Assembly: GCA_026168455.1 (NCBI GenBank)
Contig: CM047425.1
Coordinates: 22,026,648-22,090,647, forward strand
Direction: 5' to 3'
DNA from: Theocolax elegans
Taxonomy: Eukaryota > Arthropoda > Insecta > Hymenoptera > Cerocephalidae
DNA: 64,000 nt
The translations under genes and the position numbers were made by a program. This document shows positions 1 through 8,583 of the stretch, piece by piece (positions within the stretch are counted from its first letter, which is position 1; every line of letters starts with the position of its first letter). The notes beneath the pieces are model-generated. The model worked only from the letters and a program-made list of their open reading frames with translations. It did not search any database and was not told the origin of the DNA.

Positions 1-466
1 AAAAATGTAATTAAAAAAATTGATCGATGTATCAACTCTACTTGTTAATAAACGATTTGATGAAAGATATTTTTACCCATTTCACTCTCTTACATTCACC
101 TTACATTTTTTTATTTTCACTTTCTAACGACGATGTACAACGTAAAAAAAAATACGCGTTTTACTAATTATAAATTTCATTAAATTATTATAAATTAATT
201 TTGTATTTCTATCAATTGTCTGAATCGCTCAACGAGACATAAGATCATTTGTGCGGTAGCTCGAGGTTTTTGGGCGCGTGTACACGAGCGGGGCGCGATG
301 TTGCACGAGCTTGTTTGACCGCGCGAACGTAGACGAGCTCGTTCGCAAAACGCTCGTAAGCGGTTGCGCGCGGGGGCCCCACTGCGGTTCGCGAGCTCCT
401 TGTTCGAGGTACGAGATTCACGGTACGAATACTTCATTTTCACGTACATGTACATCAGTCGTCATC
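1..466. other. AT-rich leader before the Polinton ATPase
   Basis: No gene is recognised here. Positions 1-200 are AT-rich; 240-420 are GC-richer and contain several GAGCTCG-like and GCGCG words but no coding pattern that I recognise. The rest of the Polinton (polymerase half and left terminal repeat) would be expected on this side. None of it is visible, so it lies left of the window or is lost. Confidence 0.4.
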
Positions 467-1056
467 ATGGACACGAGATGGAAACATCCATTTACAGCGA
501 TACTAAATGGTCCCACAGGTTGTGGAAAGACAGTGTTTGTTAAAAAATTTCTTAAAAATCTCGAGCGAATGTGCGATACACGAATCGATCGTAAAATTTA
601 GTATTGCGCCGAATGGCAACGGGGATACAGAGATTTGGGAAAGCAAATAGAATTTCGAGAAGGATTACCGCAAATCAGTGACTACGCAAACGATCCTCGA
701 TCGAAGTTGATAATTATCGACGATTTGATGAGAGAATCATCGACGGATGGAGGCGCGATCGTTAATCTATTTACAAAAGGGAGACATCACAACAACTTGA
801 GCGTGATATTTATACGTGATAATTACACCATCTCGCTCGTCAAATCTGTCCCGAAGATCCGCGATTCATACGGGAAGCGTACGAGGACGTGACTAGTCAA
901 CCCTACGGTTACCTCTTACTCGATTTGAAGCAGGATACACCTGATAATTGTCGATTCCGTACAACAATCTTTCCTGAAGACGACCATCAATGCGTCTACG
1001 TGCAGAAGAAAAAGATAAAACTCTGCGACTTTACAAACTGCGTACCAGTCGTGTAG
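467..1056 (+). pseudogene. Polinton genome-packaging ATPase (FtsK/HerA type), broken
   Basis: This is the P-loop ATPase that pumps Polinton or adintovirus DNA into capsids. The ATG at 467 is followed by the Walker A motif GPTGCGKT (residues 15-22), and Walker B KLIIIDDL lies at 704-727. Lesions are an in-frame TAG at 599-601 and a frameshift near 845. The frame changes from 467-892 to one that reads PEDPRFIREAYEDV from 850 and then YGYLLLDLKQ, ending in TAG at 1054-1056. The segment normally found between NNLSVIFI and the PEDPRF block looks shortened, so an internal deletion is inferred. The next gene starts 6 bases downstream. Family assignment rests on the two Walker motifs, the C-terminal block and the neighbours. 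Confidence 0.82.
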
Positions 1057-1061
1057 GTGTA

Positions 1062-1412
1062 ATGGCGTCGAAAAGTCGTCAACGCTCACCTTTCAGTAAT
1101 AAAGTTACAGTAATTTTACGGGCTCTGTACCATTTGAAAGACGAGCAACGAAAGGCTTTACTCAACAAATCAGATCCTAAACTGATAAAACATATTTGCG
1201 AGTGCGCATTGAATGTATTAGCTGAAAACGTACCACTTAGTAAGAAACACAAGTCCCAATTACGTAAACACACAACTGTTTTGAGAAAACTAGCTGAACC
1301 GAGAATAAATATTAATCGTAAAAAAAAACTCATTGTGCAACGTGGAGGATTTTTACCAGCTTTACTTGCACCATTAATTGGTACGGTTTTAGCAAGTCTT
1401 GTGACTAAGTGA
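1062..1412 (+). CDS. Polinton small basic pX-like core protein
   Basis: An open frame of 116 residues. The ATG at 1062 is preferred over the upstream in-frame ATG at 990 because 990 lies inside the ATPase C-terminus. The N-terminal two thirds are rich in Lys and Arg and contain two cysteines (LIKHICECAL). The C-terminus is a glycine-led hydrophobic segment, GGFLPALLAPLIGTVLASL. This architecture (basic body plus hydrophobic GGFLP-type tail) is shared with the adenovirus core protein X/mu precursor and its counterparts in adintoviruses, where the protein binds packaged DNA. The role here is inferred from that resemblance. It overlaps the start region of the next gene, as expected for compact viral gene blocks. 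Confidence 0.72.
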   Translation: MASKSRQRSPFSNKVTVILRALYHLKDEQRKALLNKSDPKLIKHICECALNVLAENVPLSKKHKSQLRKHTTVLRKLAEPRININRKKKLIVQRGGFLPALLAPLIGTVLASLVTK

Positions 1413-1420
1413 TCAACGGT

Positions 1421-2245
1421 ATGGAGCATGCTCGAAAAATGGTTCTCGTCCCGTACGAGAATGTGGAGCGTATGAGGCAACAATGTGCATTTGACAGCGG
1501 TATTAATTCCGTACAAACACCTGGTACGACCATGAGTAGACTCGATGAAGAAATGAAGGATATTTTAAATTCCAATACGTGCAAAGACGAGAGATAAAAA
1601 TGGTATCTTTACAGCCAAGTTTTACAAAGATATCTTCATTTTAGAAACAGCGACACTCGTCACGACTAATTGAAAGAAATAAACGATTTTGGCGATGATG
1701 AGGTGACGAAAAGACCACGAGAAGACGAAGCAGATAAAAAAAGCTATCGACGAACGCGTGATTGAGACCGTTCCCGTCAAGTTTAAAAAAATGGCTGATA
1801 ATTTATTACATTATCTGAGATGTTACGAAAATATATCGTGGAATGATAGAGGTAAAATGATCATAGATGGCGCACCGATGAAGGGTATGATCTGGTAAAT
1901 GACGCCGTAAGAAATAGAAAAAGAACGCCTCCACGGGGTAGCGCTCAGTTTGCGTCATAGCTTCGTCGTGCATCGGTTCCCAGAGAATACATTGGAAACG
2001 AACGCGTTTGGAGAGAGATCGCAAAGAAATCGTTATCGTCAAGTTCGTCATCGGATGAAACACACGCGCCTAAACTACCAAAAACTGACACTGATAGTGC
2101 CAATTATTTAAAAAGGAAAGCGAGTTCCATCTCTACGAGTAGCTCGGACGAGGAAGATCGTACTCAGCGTATTAATAGAGTTAAGACACCTGTGAGACCA
2201 GGTAATCTATTATTGAATTCATGGCAGCGACTAGCGGGGAAGTAA
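1421..2245 (+). pseudogene. Polinton conserved protein of unknown function, broken
   Basis: The gene starts at ATG 1421 (MEHARKMVLVPYENVERM) and is interrupted by an in-frame TAA at 1595-1597. The same frame continues with KWYLYSQVLQRYLHF before another stop near 1666. Frame changes follow: VKFKKMADNLLHYLRCYE near 1780, then VPREYIGNERVW near 1980, then a Ser/Asp-rich low-complexity tail and a stop at 2243-2245, overlapping the PLA2 gene. The decayed Polinton at 45957-46667 (minus) has the matching blocks VQTQGT, LQRYLRY, KFRTNVKNLIDCLRKTGN and VPREYIGNRRLW in the same order, so this is one gene and not chance ORFs. Function is not known to me. Its place between the pX-like and PLA2 genes suggests a virion or assembly role (inference). 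Confidence 0.7.
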
Positions 2246-2649
2246 AGTTAAAAATGGATGACGAAAAGAGTGTACTAGACTCGATGATCGAGTTACTTCC
2301 TTTTGAAATGCATGTACCCGGCTATAAATTTTGTGGTCCAGGTACAAAACTAGTCGAACGTCTCGAACGTGGTGAAATTGGAATCAATCCATTGGACGAT
2401 GCTTGTCGAGAACACGATATTGCCTACGCTGATAAGAAGACGAATCGAAAACAGGCCGATCGAGTTTTGGCTGAACGTGCTTTTTCACGTATGTTGGCGG
2501 GGGATACTCCGAGCGATGAAAGAACTCTGGCGATGATGACTGCTTGCTGTATGGTTAGTAAAATAGAGAAGGTTAGAGAAAAGCGCAACAATAAGAAAAA
2601 GAATAAAAAACAAAAAACCTTATCAAAAGAGGCTAAGACTCATGAATAA
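2221..2649 (+). CDS. Parvovirus-type phospholipase A2 protein of the Polinton
   Basis: An open frame of 142 residues. It carries the calcium-binding loop YKFCGPGT (residues 35-42) and the catalytic dyad in CREHDIAYA (His65-Asp66), followed by a Lys/Arg-rich C-terminus after residue 118. This is the signature of the secreted-type PLA2 domain found in parvovirus minor capsid proteins and in some adintoviruses, where it breaches endosomal membrane during entry. Here it stands alone rather than being fused to a capsid protein. It overlaps the previous gene by 25 bases and the integrase by 8 bases (ATG 2642, stop 2647-2649). All expected catalytic residues are present, unlike the copy at 45485-45874. 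Confidence 0.85.
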   Translation: MAATSGEVKLKMDDEKSVLDSMIELLPFEMHVPGYKFCGPGTKLVERLERGEIGINPLDDACREHDIAYADKKTNRKQADRVLAERAFSRMLAGDTPSDERTLAMMTACCMVSKIEKVREKRNNKKKNKKQKTLSKEAKTHE

Positions 2650-3736
2650 TCAATTGGAACTCTTGTATTATGGTTTACCAAGATCTACCGCATACGCTGG
2701 AGCTGACAAATTGTTACAAACCACCCGTAAAACGTTTAACTCGGAACGTGTGATTGAATGGCTCGAGAGTCAGGATGCATACAATAAACACAAATTTGTT
2801 AGACGTAGATTCGTTCGACGTAGTTATAACGTTCGTAATATTGATGATGTTTGGGAAGCCGATTTAATGGATTTGAGATTATTGAAAACGTACAACGATG
2901 GATTCACTTATATTTTGACCGTTATAGATGTTCTTAGCAAATATGTATGGATAGAGCCGGTAGAGATGAAAAGTGGTAATAACGTCGCTAAATCTTTTGA
3001 AATTATTTCAACCAGGACTGGTGGACGAAAACCGATATGTCTGCAGACCGATAAAGGTCGCGAATTTACGAACCGCGAATTCCAACAAGTCCTCGAAAAA
3101 GAAGATATAATCTACAGAATCGTACGTAGTCCTGACATTAAAGCAGCTATCGTTGAAAGAGTTATAAGAACAATTAAAGAACGAATATGGCGATTCTTTA
3201 CTCATACCAATACCAGGCGTTATATCGATGTATTAGGAAATAAAGTCGATGCTTATAATCATACAAAACATTCAGCTATCCAAATGAAACCAGCCTCAGT
3301 CACCATACACAATGCCGCAGAGGCACGTAAAAATTTGAAGCACCGATACGAATCGAAATAGCAACCTGATGTAATAAAACATGTTAAATATAGAGTTGGT
3401 GATTCGGTTCGTGTCAGTCGCGCGAGAAACGTTTTTGCAAAAGCATACGAAGGCGGATGGTCTGAGGAAGTTTTCAAGATTTACAGAATTTCAACATATC
3501 GTTATCCGGTTGTGTATTTTTTAAAAGATCTGGCCGGTGAAGAAATTGATGGGTATTTTTACGGGGAGGAGCTTTGCAAAGTAAGATTGGATTTTACGAA
3601 TAAAGTTTTTGAAATCGATCAAATCTTGAAGTCGCGAGGACGAGGTCGGTTAAAAGAATATTTTGTAAGTTGGAAAGGTTGTCCTAAAAAATTTAATTCG
3701 TGGGTAAAGGCTAGCGATATTGCTGAAACAAGATGA
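2642..3736 (+). pseudogene. Polinton retroviral-type integrase with chromodomain, one stop
   Basis: A DDE integrase of 364 codons, interrupted only by an in-frame TAG at 3359-3361. The core contains EADLMDL (Asp74/Asp77), LQTDKGREF (Asp137) and AAIVERVIRT (Glu172); Asp137 and Glu172 are 35 residues apart, the normal spacing of the rve family. The stretch after the stop continues in the same frame (KYRVGDSVRVSRARNVFAKA) and ends in a chromodomain-like segment, EYFVSWKGCPKKFNSWV, just before the TGA at 3734-3736. Chromodomain tails are known in Polinton and chromovirus integrases and bias target choice to methylated histones. The gene sits inside the structural block, between PLA2 and capsid, and its stop overlaps the capsid ATG by 3 bases. 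Confidence 0.88.
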
Positions 3737-5125
3737 TGAAAGATCAATTTTACGTCGTCTTACCGAGCAACAGTAGTATACAATTTTTTCCTGATAACAC
3801 AACAACACACTTTGTTACACAGCTACCGCAAACTATTCGTTTACAAGGATCGTGGAACGTTGCTCTCTCGGAATTATTGTTATTTGAAATTCCACCAACG
3901 CAAACGACCATTGAAGGATCGCACTGGATACAATATAAACCGATAGCATCGTTGACAAATGATTCACCGATAGAATTTGTAATACCTGGAAATGGTGACG
4001 AATATTTGGACCTTACTCACACAATGTTGAGTTTGCGAGTTTCAGAAGGTGTTGAGGCTGAATTAAAAAAATCTGGTCCGGTAAATAATTTTATGCACTC
4101 ACTATTTAACCAGGTTGATGTGTTTTTCAACTCAAAACCGGTATCACCACCGAATAATTCTTATGCTTATCGAGCGTACATTGAAACTTTATTGAATTAT
4201 AGTAGTGCTGCAAAAGAGTCACATCTGACAACTGTTTTATGGTCGAACGACACAGCTGGAAGGATGGATGACACGGAGGGTGGTAATGAAGGTCTCACTC
4301 ATCGAAAAAGTCTTTTAAACTATAAAAAACCTGTAGATTTAATTGGACATTTACACAGTGATGTATTCAATCAAGATAAATTATTAATAAATGGTGTAGA
4401 CGTACGGGTTAGGTTAGTTCGTTCCAGAGACAATTTTTCGCTTATGGATACGAGCGGATTATTGTCTGTTAATATCGAAGAGGCAAATTTGCTCGTTAGG
4501 CGTGTAAAAATTAATCTTGGTGTGTTACTTGCACACGCTAAAGCTTTGTCAAAAACAACAGCAAAGTACCCTATCACAAGACTGGAGGTGAAAGCTGTAA
4601 CAATGCATAGCGGTATACATGGTGAGACGTTGGATAATATAATATTAGGTCAATTACCGCAAAGAATAATTGTAGGATTCGTTAAAAACAAGGCTTTCAA
4701 CGGTAACCAAAATTTTAACCCATACAATTTTGAACATTTTAATATTAATTTCCTGTGTCTGTACATTGACGGGTGTACAAATACCTTCGAGACCGCTACA
4801 ACCTGATTTCAGAAATAAAAAATTGTATGTTGACGCCTATCATACGTCATTTTCGGGCACAGGTATACACTTTTTAAATGAAGGTAACAATATTTCGCGA
4901 GAATCATACCCTAACGGCTACTGTCTTTTTGCCTTTGATTTAACTCCTGACTTATCGGCAAACGATCAGTCACATTGGAATTTGATTAAACACGGTAGCG
5001 TTAGGCTAGACGTAAGATTCGAAGAACCATTATACAGTACTGTAAATTGCATCGTATACGCCGAGTACGAGAATATATTGGAGATTGACGCAGCGCGACA
5101 AATAATAGTAGATTTCAGCGTCTAA
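3733..5125 (+). pseudogene. Polinton major capsid protein (double jelly-roll), one frameshift
   Basis: This is the largest gene of the block, about 464 codons. The first 1 kb is open to 4806. From GGG at 4771-4773 the true frame shifts by one extra G: DG is followed by VQIPSRPLQPDF in the other frame and runs to FEEPLYSTVNCIVYAEYENI and stop at 5123-5125. The N-terminus (FYVVLPSNSSIQFFPDNTTT), the block FMHSLFNQVDVFFNSKPVSP and the C-terminal FDLTPDLSAN region match the invertebrate protein family annotated F54H12.2-like, which is the Polinton/adintovirus double jelly-roll capsid family. The product would build the icosahedral shell and be cut by the protease encoded 0.6 kb downstream. A single indel separates this copy from an open frame. 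Confidence 0.83.
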
Positions 5126-5197
5126 AAAGTTTTGTATAGATGGCGCTTTTAATGTTCGCTTTGAATATAAGATGCTCTGAGAAGTCATGAGTCAGTC

Positions 5198-5207
5198 TAT
5201 ATAAAAG
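5198..5207 (+). promoter_or_regulatory. TATA-like box before the late Polinton genes
   Basis: TATATAAAAG stands alone in an otherwise non-coding 97-base gap, the only sizeable gap within the gene block before the protease. A TCAGT initiator-like word at 5214-5218 is only about 16 bases away, too close for a standard start, so the real start may lie around 5228-5232. A separate transcription unit for the last three genes is inferred. Confidence 0.35.
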
Positions 5208-5222
5208 TTTGCTTCAGTCAAG

Positions 5223-5880
5223 ATGGATATGATCGTTGACATCCAGTGTTTCAAAGATAAGGACGATGTTACCGTTCCAAAGGAAATTGCAATCGTCTCG
5301 TTGGTTGGAGATTTTAGTGCACAGACACTGGATTCTGGCTCCATCGATAAGTATCGAACGACTGCCCGACGATATAAGAAGACAAAACAATTGGTTAACG
5401 TTTAACCATCACGGATTAGATTATTTCGAAGGTGATGTGACGAAAAAAATGATTTCAAAGACTTTGAAGGAGATAACGAAAAGTGCACGGAAAATTTATA
5501 CACGAGGTAAAGAAAAATGGCTCATTTTGCAAAAATTGACAGTGTGTGAAGTTGTTAATTTGGAAAATGACAAGGATTGTCCATCATTTCAAAATCTACC
5601 TTGGAGCGATAAATACTGTATTCAGCACAGGTTAAAAAACACTCATTTAAAATATAGTTGTGCTTTAAATAACGCGTTTCGGTTAAAAGAGTGGTTGCGT
5701 TTACGCGAACAAGATATTTTTGACGAATTCATATTCACCGTACCAGCACAGCTTTGCGATGAACAGTTTGGAAATTCTAAAACTCTTAACCAAGATTCGG
5801 TCACATACAGTGGGCGTATTCCCAGCAGATCAGATACCGCGGGTGTGGACGAAACCGACGGCATTTATCTTCAACACTGA
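5223..5880 (+). pseudogene. Polinton conserved protein upstream of protease, frameshifted
   Basis: The start ATG at 5223 gives MDMIVDIQCFKDKDDVTVP and an open frame to about 5325. There one extra base shifts the coding sense to the frame containing HWILAPSI, DIRRQNNWLTFNHHGLDY, KWLILQKLTVCEVVNLEND and KYSCALNNAFRLKEWL, ending at 5878-5880. The C-terminal part overlaps the protease start (5759) in another frame by about 120 bases, so the true stop of the intact gene may be earlier. I do not recognise a domain. The conserved HHGLDY/NNAFRLK texture and the position just before the protease suggest a Polinton-specific late protein. Confidence is high that it is a gene and low on function. Confidence 0.6.
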
Positions 5881-6274
5881 TGACCATACAAAGCCGGGAA
5901 TGCATCGGGTTGCTGTGTACGTAGATAAAAACAACAATGCGTATTACTTTGATAGTTATGGAAACCCGCCGTTTGTACCCGAGCATATAAACAGAATAAA
6001 AAGAAATTGTAAACGATATCGTTGGAATTCCATGCAGTTGCAAAGCGAAACGTCTGACGTATGCGGTCAGTTTTGTATAATGTTTCTACAATGTATGAGT
6101 AAAGGTATCGGTATGCAAAAGTTTCTCAAACGTTTTTCTGCTGATCTTGTAAAGAACGATGGCATCGTACGAAGACACGTGCGATATAAAAAAGATGACG
6201 TGGGATTCACCGGAAACGGTGGCTGCAGTATCAGATGTTTACAAAATTCGAGTAGCAAGATGTCTTTGTTATAA
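5759..6274 (+). CDS. Adenain-like (Ulp1/C5 family) cysteine protease of the Polinton
   Basis: An open frame of 171 residues; ATG 5759 is chosen because the residues before it do not fit the family start. Catalytic signatures are His49 in GMHRVAVYVD, Asp65 in YYFDSYGNPP and Cys102 in SDVCGQFCIMFL. This His-Asp/Glu-Cys order with CGxFC is that of the adenovirus maturation protease family carried by Polintons, which cleaves capsid and core precursors. The C-terminus ends in a Ser-rich tail after NGGCSIRCLQN. There are no stops or frameshifts, so this copy could still encode a full protease. Confidence 0.85.
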   Translation: MNSLEILKLLTKIRSHTVGVFPADQIPRVWTKPTAFIFNTDDHTKPGMHRVAVYVDKNNNAYYFDSYGNPPFVPEHINRIKRNCKRYRWNSMQLQSETSDVCGQFCIMFLQCMSKGIGMQKFLKRFSADLVKNDGIVRRHVRYKKDDVGFTGNGGCSIRCLQNSSSKMSLL

Positions 6275-6496
6275 TATACGGGTTAATCACCTAACAACTA
6301 CCTCCACTACCAGACTCGATTCCACCTCTTCTTCAGTGTTGGTTACGTGGCAGTTCGCTGATGGTCACATTTTTGCACATGACTCCCCTCTCTATCGGTA
6401 GACGTTGTTGAAATAGCGCCTCTGCAACACCGAACGGCATCAGTCTTGAAGTGCTGTTTCTGTACCGCTTCTCAATCTTTCATTTTTAAAGTGAGG

Positions 6497-7276
6497 ATGG
6501 CTGCTAACCACCAAAGTATTGAATCGGGAACAGAAGTCCAACGGTTGAGACCACACCAGATTATATCTCGTTTTTACAGTTTAAATAAATCTTACACAAA
6601 AAAGATTGTGATCGGTCTCGAATTCGACGATATAGACTACGTGGAAATACGACCATTGATACGCTTACTCGGTACAGATTTCGTTGGTATACCATTTTCA
6701 ACGCTTGGATGGATCGAATTACTTTCATCTTTTGACGATGTTGACGGCTATTTTCGAGGATTCAAGGATCACCTGCAGGATCATAAAGTTTATGGCCACG
6801 GATGGATCTTGAAGTATACACATGTCCACAAAGATAAGGCGATAGAAATCGAGGAGGATCGGAAACTAACATCAGATGACCCACCTTCAAAACGTTATCA
6901 TCGCAGTATAGTGATGAAAAAAGTTACATTTGATAAATTAAAGAAATTGGTTCCATATGTTAATTTTAGGTTAAAATATCTCAATTTAATATCATCTTTT
7001 GTAGACTCTGTGACGCGAAAAACATTAAACTTTGTTTACGATAAAAATGTTGCTTTGTATAACGCTCAAATCACCGAATTTACTGTAAAAAATGTTGCTA
7101 GCGTTATATCAGCGGTCGACGACGAAATTGTTAATACCGTGTATGCAGAAATCACGAAAAATGCGGAAAGTGTTACAAGTTTAGTTTGCAAAAATGACGT
7201 GCAATACATTATGTATGAACTTTTAACGTTACACAGCGAAATTATTGTAAAAATACTAAATAATCGATTTACATAG
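6497..7276 (+). CDS. Unknown Polinton protein, open reading frame
   Basis: A 259-residue frame without stops. The ATG at 6497 (MAANHQSIESGTEVQRL) is preferred to an upstream in-frame start at 6446 because the preceding residues are cysteine-rich and unlike the rest. The N-terminal half is mixed alpha/beta in character (KKIVIGLEFDDIDYVEI); the C-terminal half from residue 150 is a long run of valine, asparagine and lysine with heptad-like spacing (VKNVASVISAVDDEIVNT), possibly a coiled coil. It is the last gene of the block and is followed by AT-rich DNA with AATAAA-like words at 7308-7312. I do not recognise a family; a minor structural or fibre-like role is only a guess from position. Confidence 0.6.
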   Translation: MAANHQSIESGTEVQRLRPHQIISRFYSLNKSYTKKIVIGLEFDDIDYVEIRPLIRLLGTDFVGIPFSTLGWIELLSSFDDVDGYFRGFKDHLQDHKVYGHGWILKYTHVHKDKAIEIEEDRKLTSDDPPSKRYHRSIVMKKVTFDKLKKLVPYVNFRLKYLNLISSFVDSVTRKTLNFVYDKNVALYNAQITEFTVKNVASVISAVDDEIVNTVYAEITKNAESVTSLVCKNDVQYIMYELLTLHSEIIVKILNNRFT

Positions 7277-7582
7277 AACTTTATAAATATTGTAATATGG
7301 TAATAGTGAATAAATATAAAATATATTTAACCTACATGCTTTAATCGATTACTTGATTATCCTACTAAAACCTCGTCTAGTCCTTTTTCCTTTGTCATTG
7401 CCACTTGTTAAAATAAGTACATACATTTTTAAAAATAGCTAAATTAAAAAATAATAATAAATAAATTCTTATATTTGTATTATAATAAATGTTTAATGAT
7501 ATAATTCACGAATAAAAGCGCAAAGAAGAAAGCGCAATTAATATAATCGGTATTCTAAAAATTGTACAATAAATGTTTCGAT
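7277..7582. other. AT-rich 3' flank of the Polinton gene block
   Basis: Mostly A/T with several AATAAA-type words (7307, 7457, 7511) that could serve as polyadenylation signals for the last Polinton gene. No coding pattern is seen. Confidence 0.4.
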
Positions 7583-7714
7583 ATGAGTCAGCGGTAACAA
7601 GTATCATGTAGTTGTACACCGCCGTGTCGGGATGACTCAGCGGTATCATATAACTGCACATCTACATGACTCAGCGGTATCAAGTATCATGTAGTCGCGC
7701 GTCGCCGTAGCGGG
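7583..7714. repeat. Tandem repeat with core ATGACTCAGCGGTATCAAGT
   Basis: Three units begin at 7583, 7632 and 7666. Units 1 and 3 share about 30 bases of core plus a GC-rich tail with GCCGTGTCGGG or GCCGTAGCGGGG; unit 2 is a shortened version. Polinton terminal inverted repeats often contain short tandem repeats, so this may be inside the right terminal repeat, but the matching left end is not in the window. Confidence 0.6.
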
Positions 7715-8583
7715 GTCAAGATCGGTCATGTTTTGACTGTCCATGGTGGCCGCATAACTACTAATATATTTATAGTAATCCTACAGAATAGTATCATAAT
7801 TCTTAAAGTGGTTGTAAAATTGAAAATTCAGCATTATAAATGTTTTATAAATTAATTTTTTATAATTGTATAATAATATTTGTATTTTTAGCAGCTTACA
7901 GGGGATTAAATGGATACTGAAACATGTTGAGATACTTTTCTACCACTCCAAGATAAGTGCATAAATTTTTTTGCAATGATCATGCTAATAGATTCATCGT
8001 TATAAGGCAACAAATATACATTTCTATTAATATTTCGGGCACTTTTCCCAGATATCTTGACCATAAGTGATCTTAATGATTTAGATCCACTCTGGAAATT
8101 TATAGGCAGTTTCTGACTATAAAAAGACATCTTTTAGACAGCATTAGGTTTCCAGAGTCCGGAGCAGAATTGCTGATTTTCACTATTTAAGGTTTAAATG
8201 GCTTACAAGAGTGTGACAGCATACATTTATAACTTTAAAAGTATTTTTAATGAAAAATTTAGAAAATTTTAGAAAAAAAGTCATATTTATGTTTTTAGTG
8301 AAAAATGCATCCCCTCGGAGCTACAAAGTCATGAAAATTGGCATATAATGCAAAAAAGTGCTAAAATTCCAACTTTGACTCTCTGTAACATAAAATAATG
8401 GTCCCGAAAAAATCTGAAAAAATTCAGGAGAACTACTGGATACCTCTAAAACATATTCCCACAGTTATAGCAATATTCATTTTTTTCATCTTCGATGTCA
8501 CAGAGAGAGCCACCCATATATATATATTGATAAATATAACCAAAGATATTATAAGGCGTAGTATATATATATATATATATATA
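7715..8583. other. Non-coding stretch between Polinton remnant and Helitron-like end
   Basis: AT-rich sequence with no gene that I can support. Positions 8156-8460 carry words such as TCATGAAAATTGGCATATAA that have the feel of old MITE sequence. A TA microsatellite fills 8560-8583. Confidence 0.4.

Noticed and set aside
5198..5218. Complete TATA plus TCAGT core promoter
   Set aside because: The spacing is about 16 bases, half of what is needed, so only a TATA-like box is reported, with low confidence.
1..7300. Protein-primed DNA polymerase B of the Polinton
   Set aside because: Looked for palm motifs (YxDTDS-like) in all supplied frames and found none in the window.
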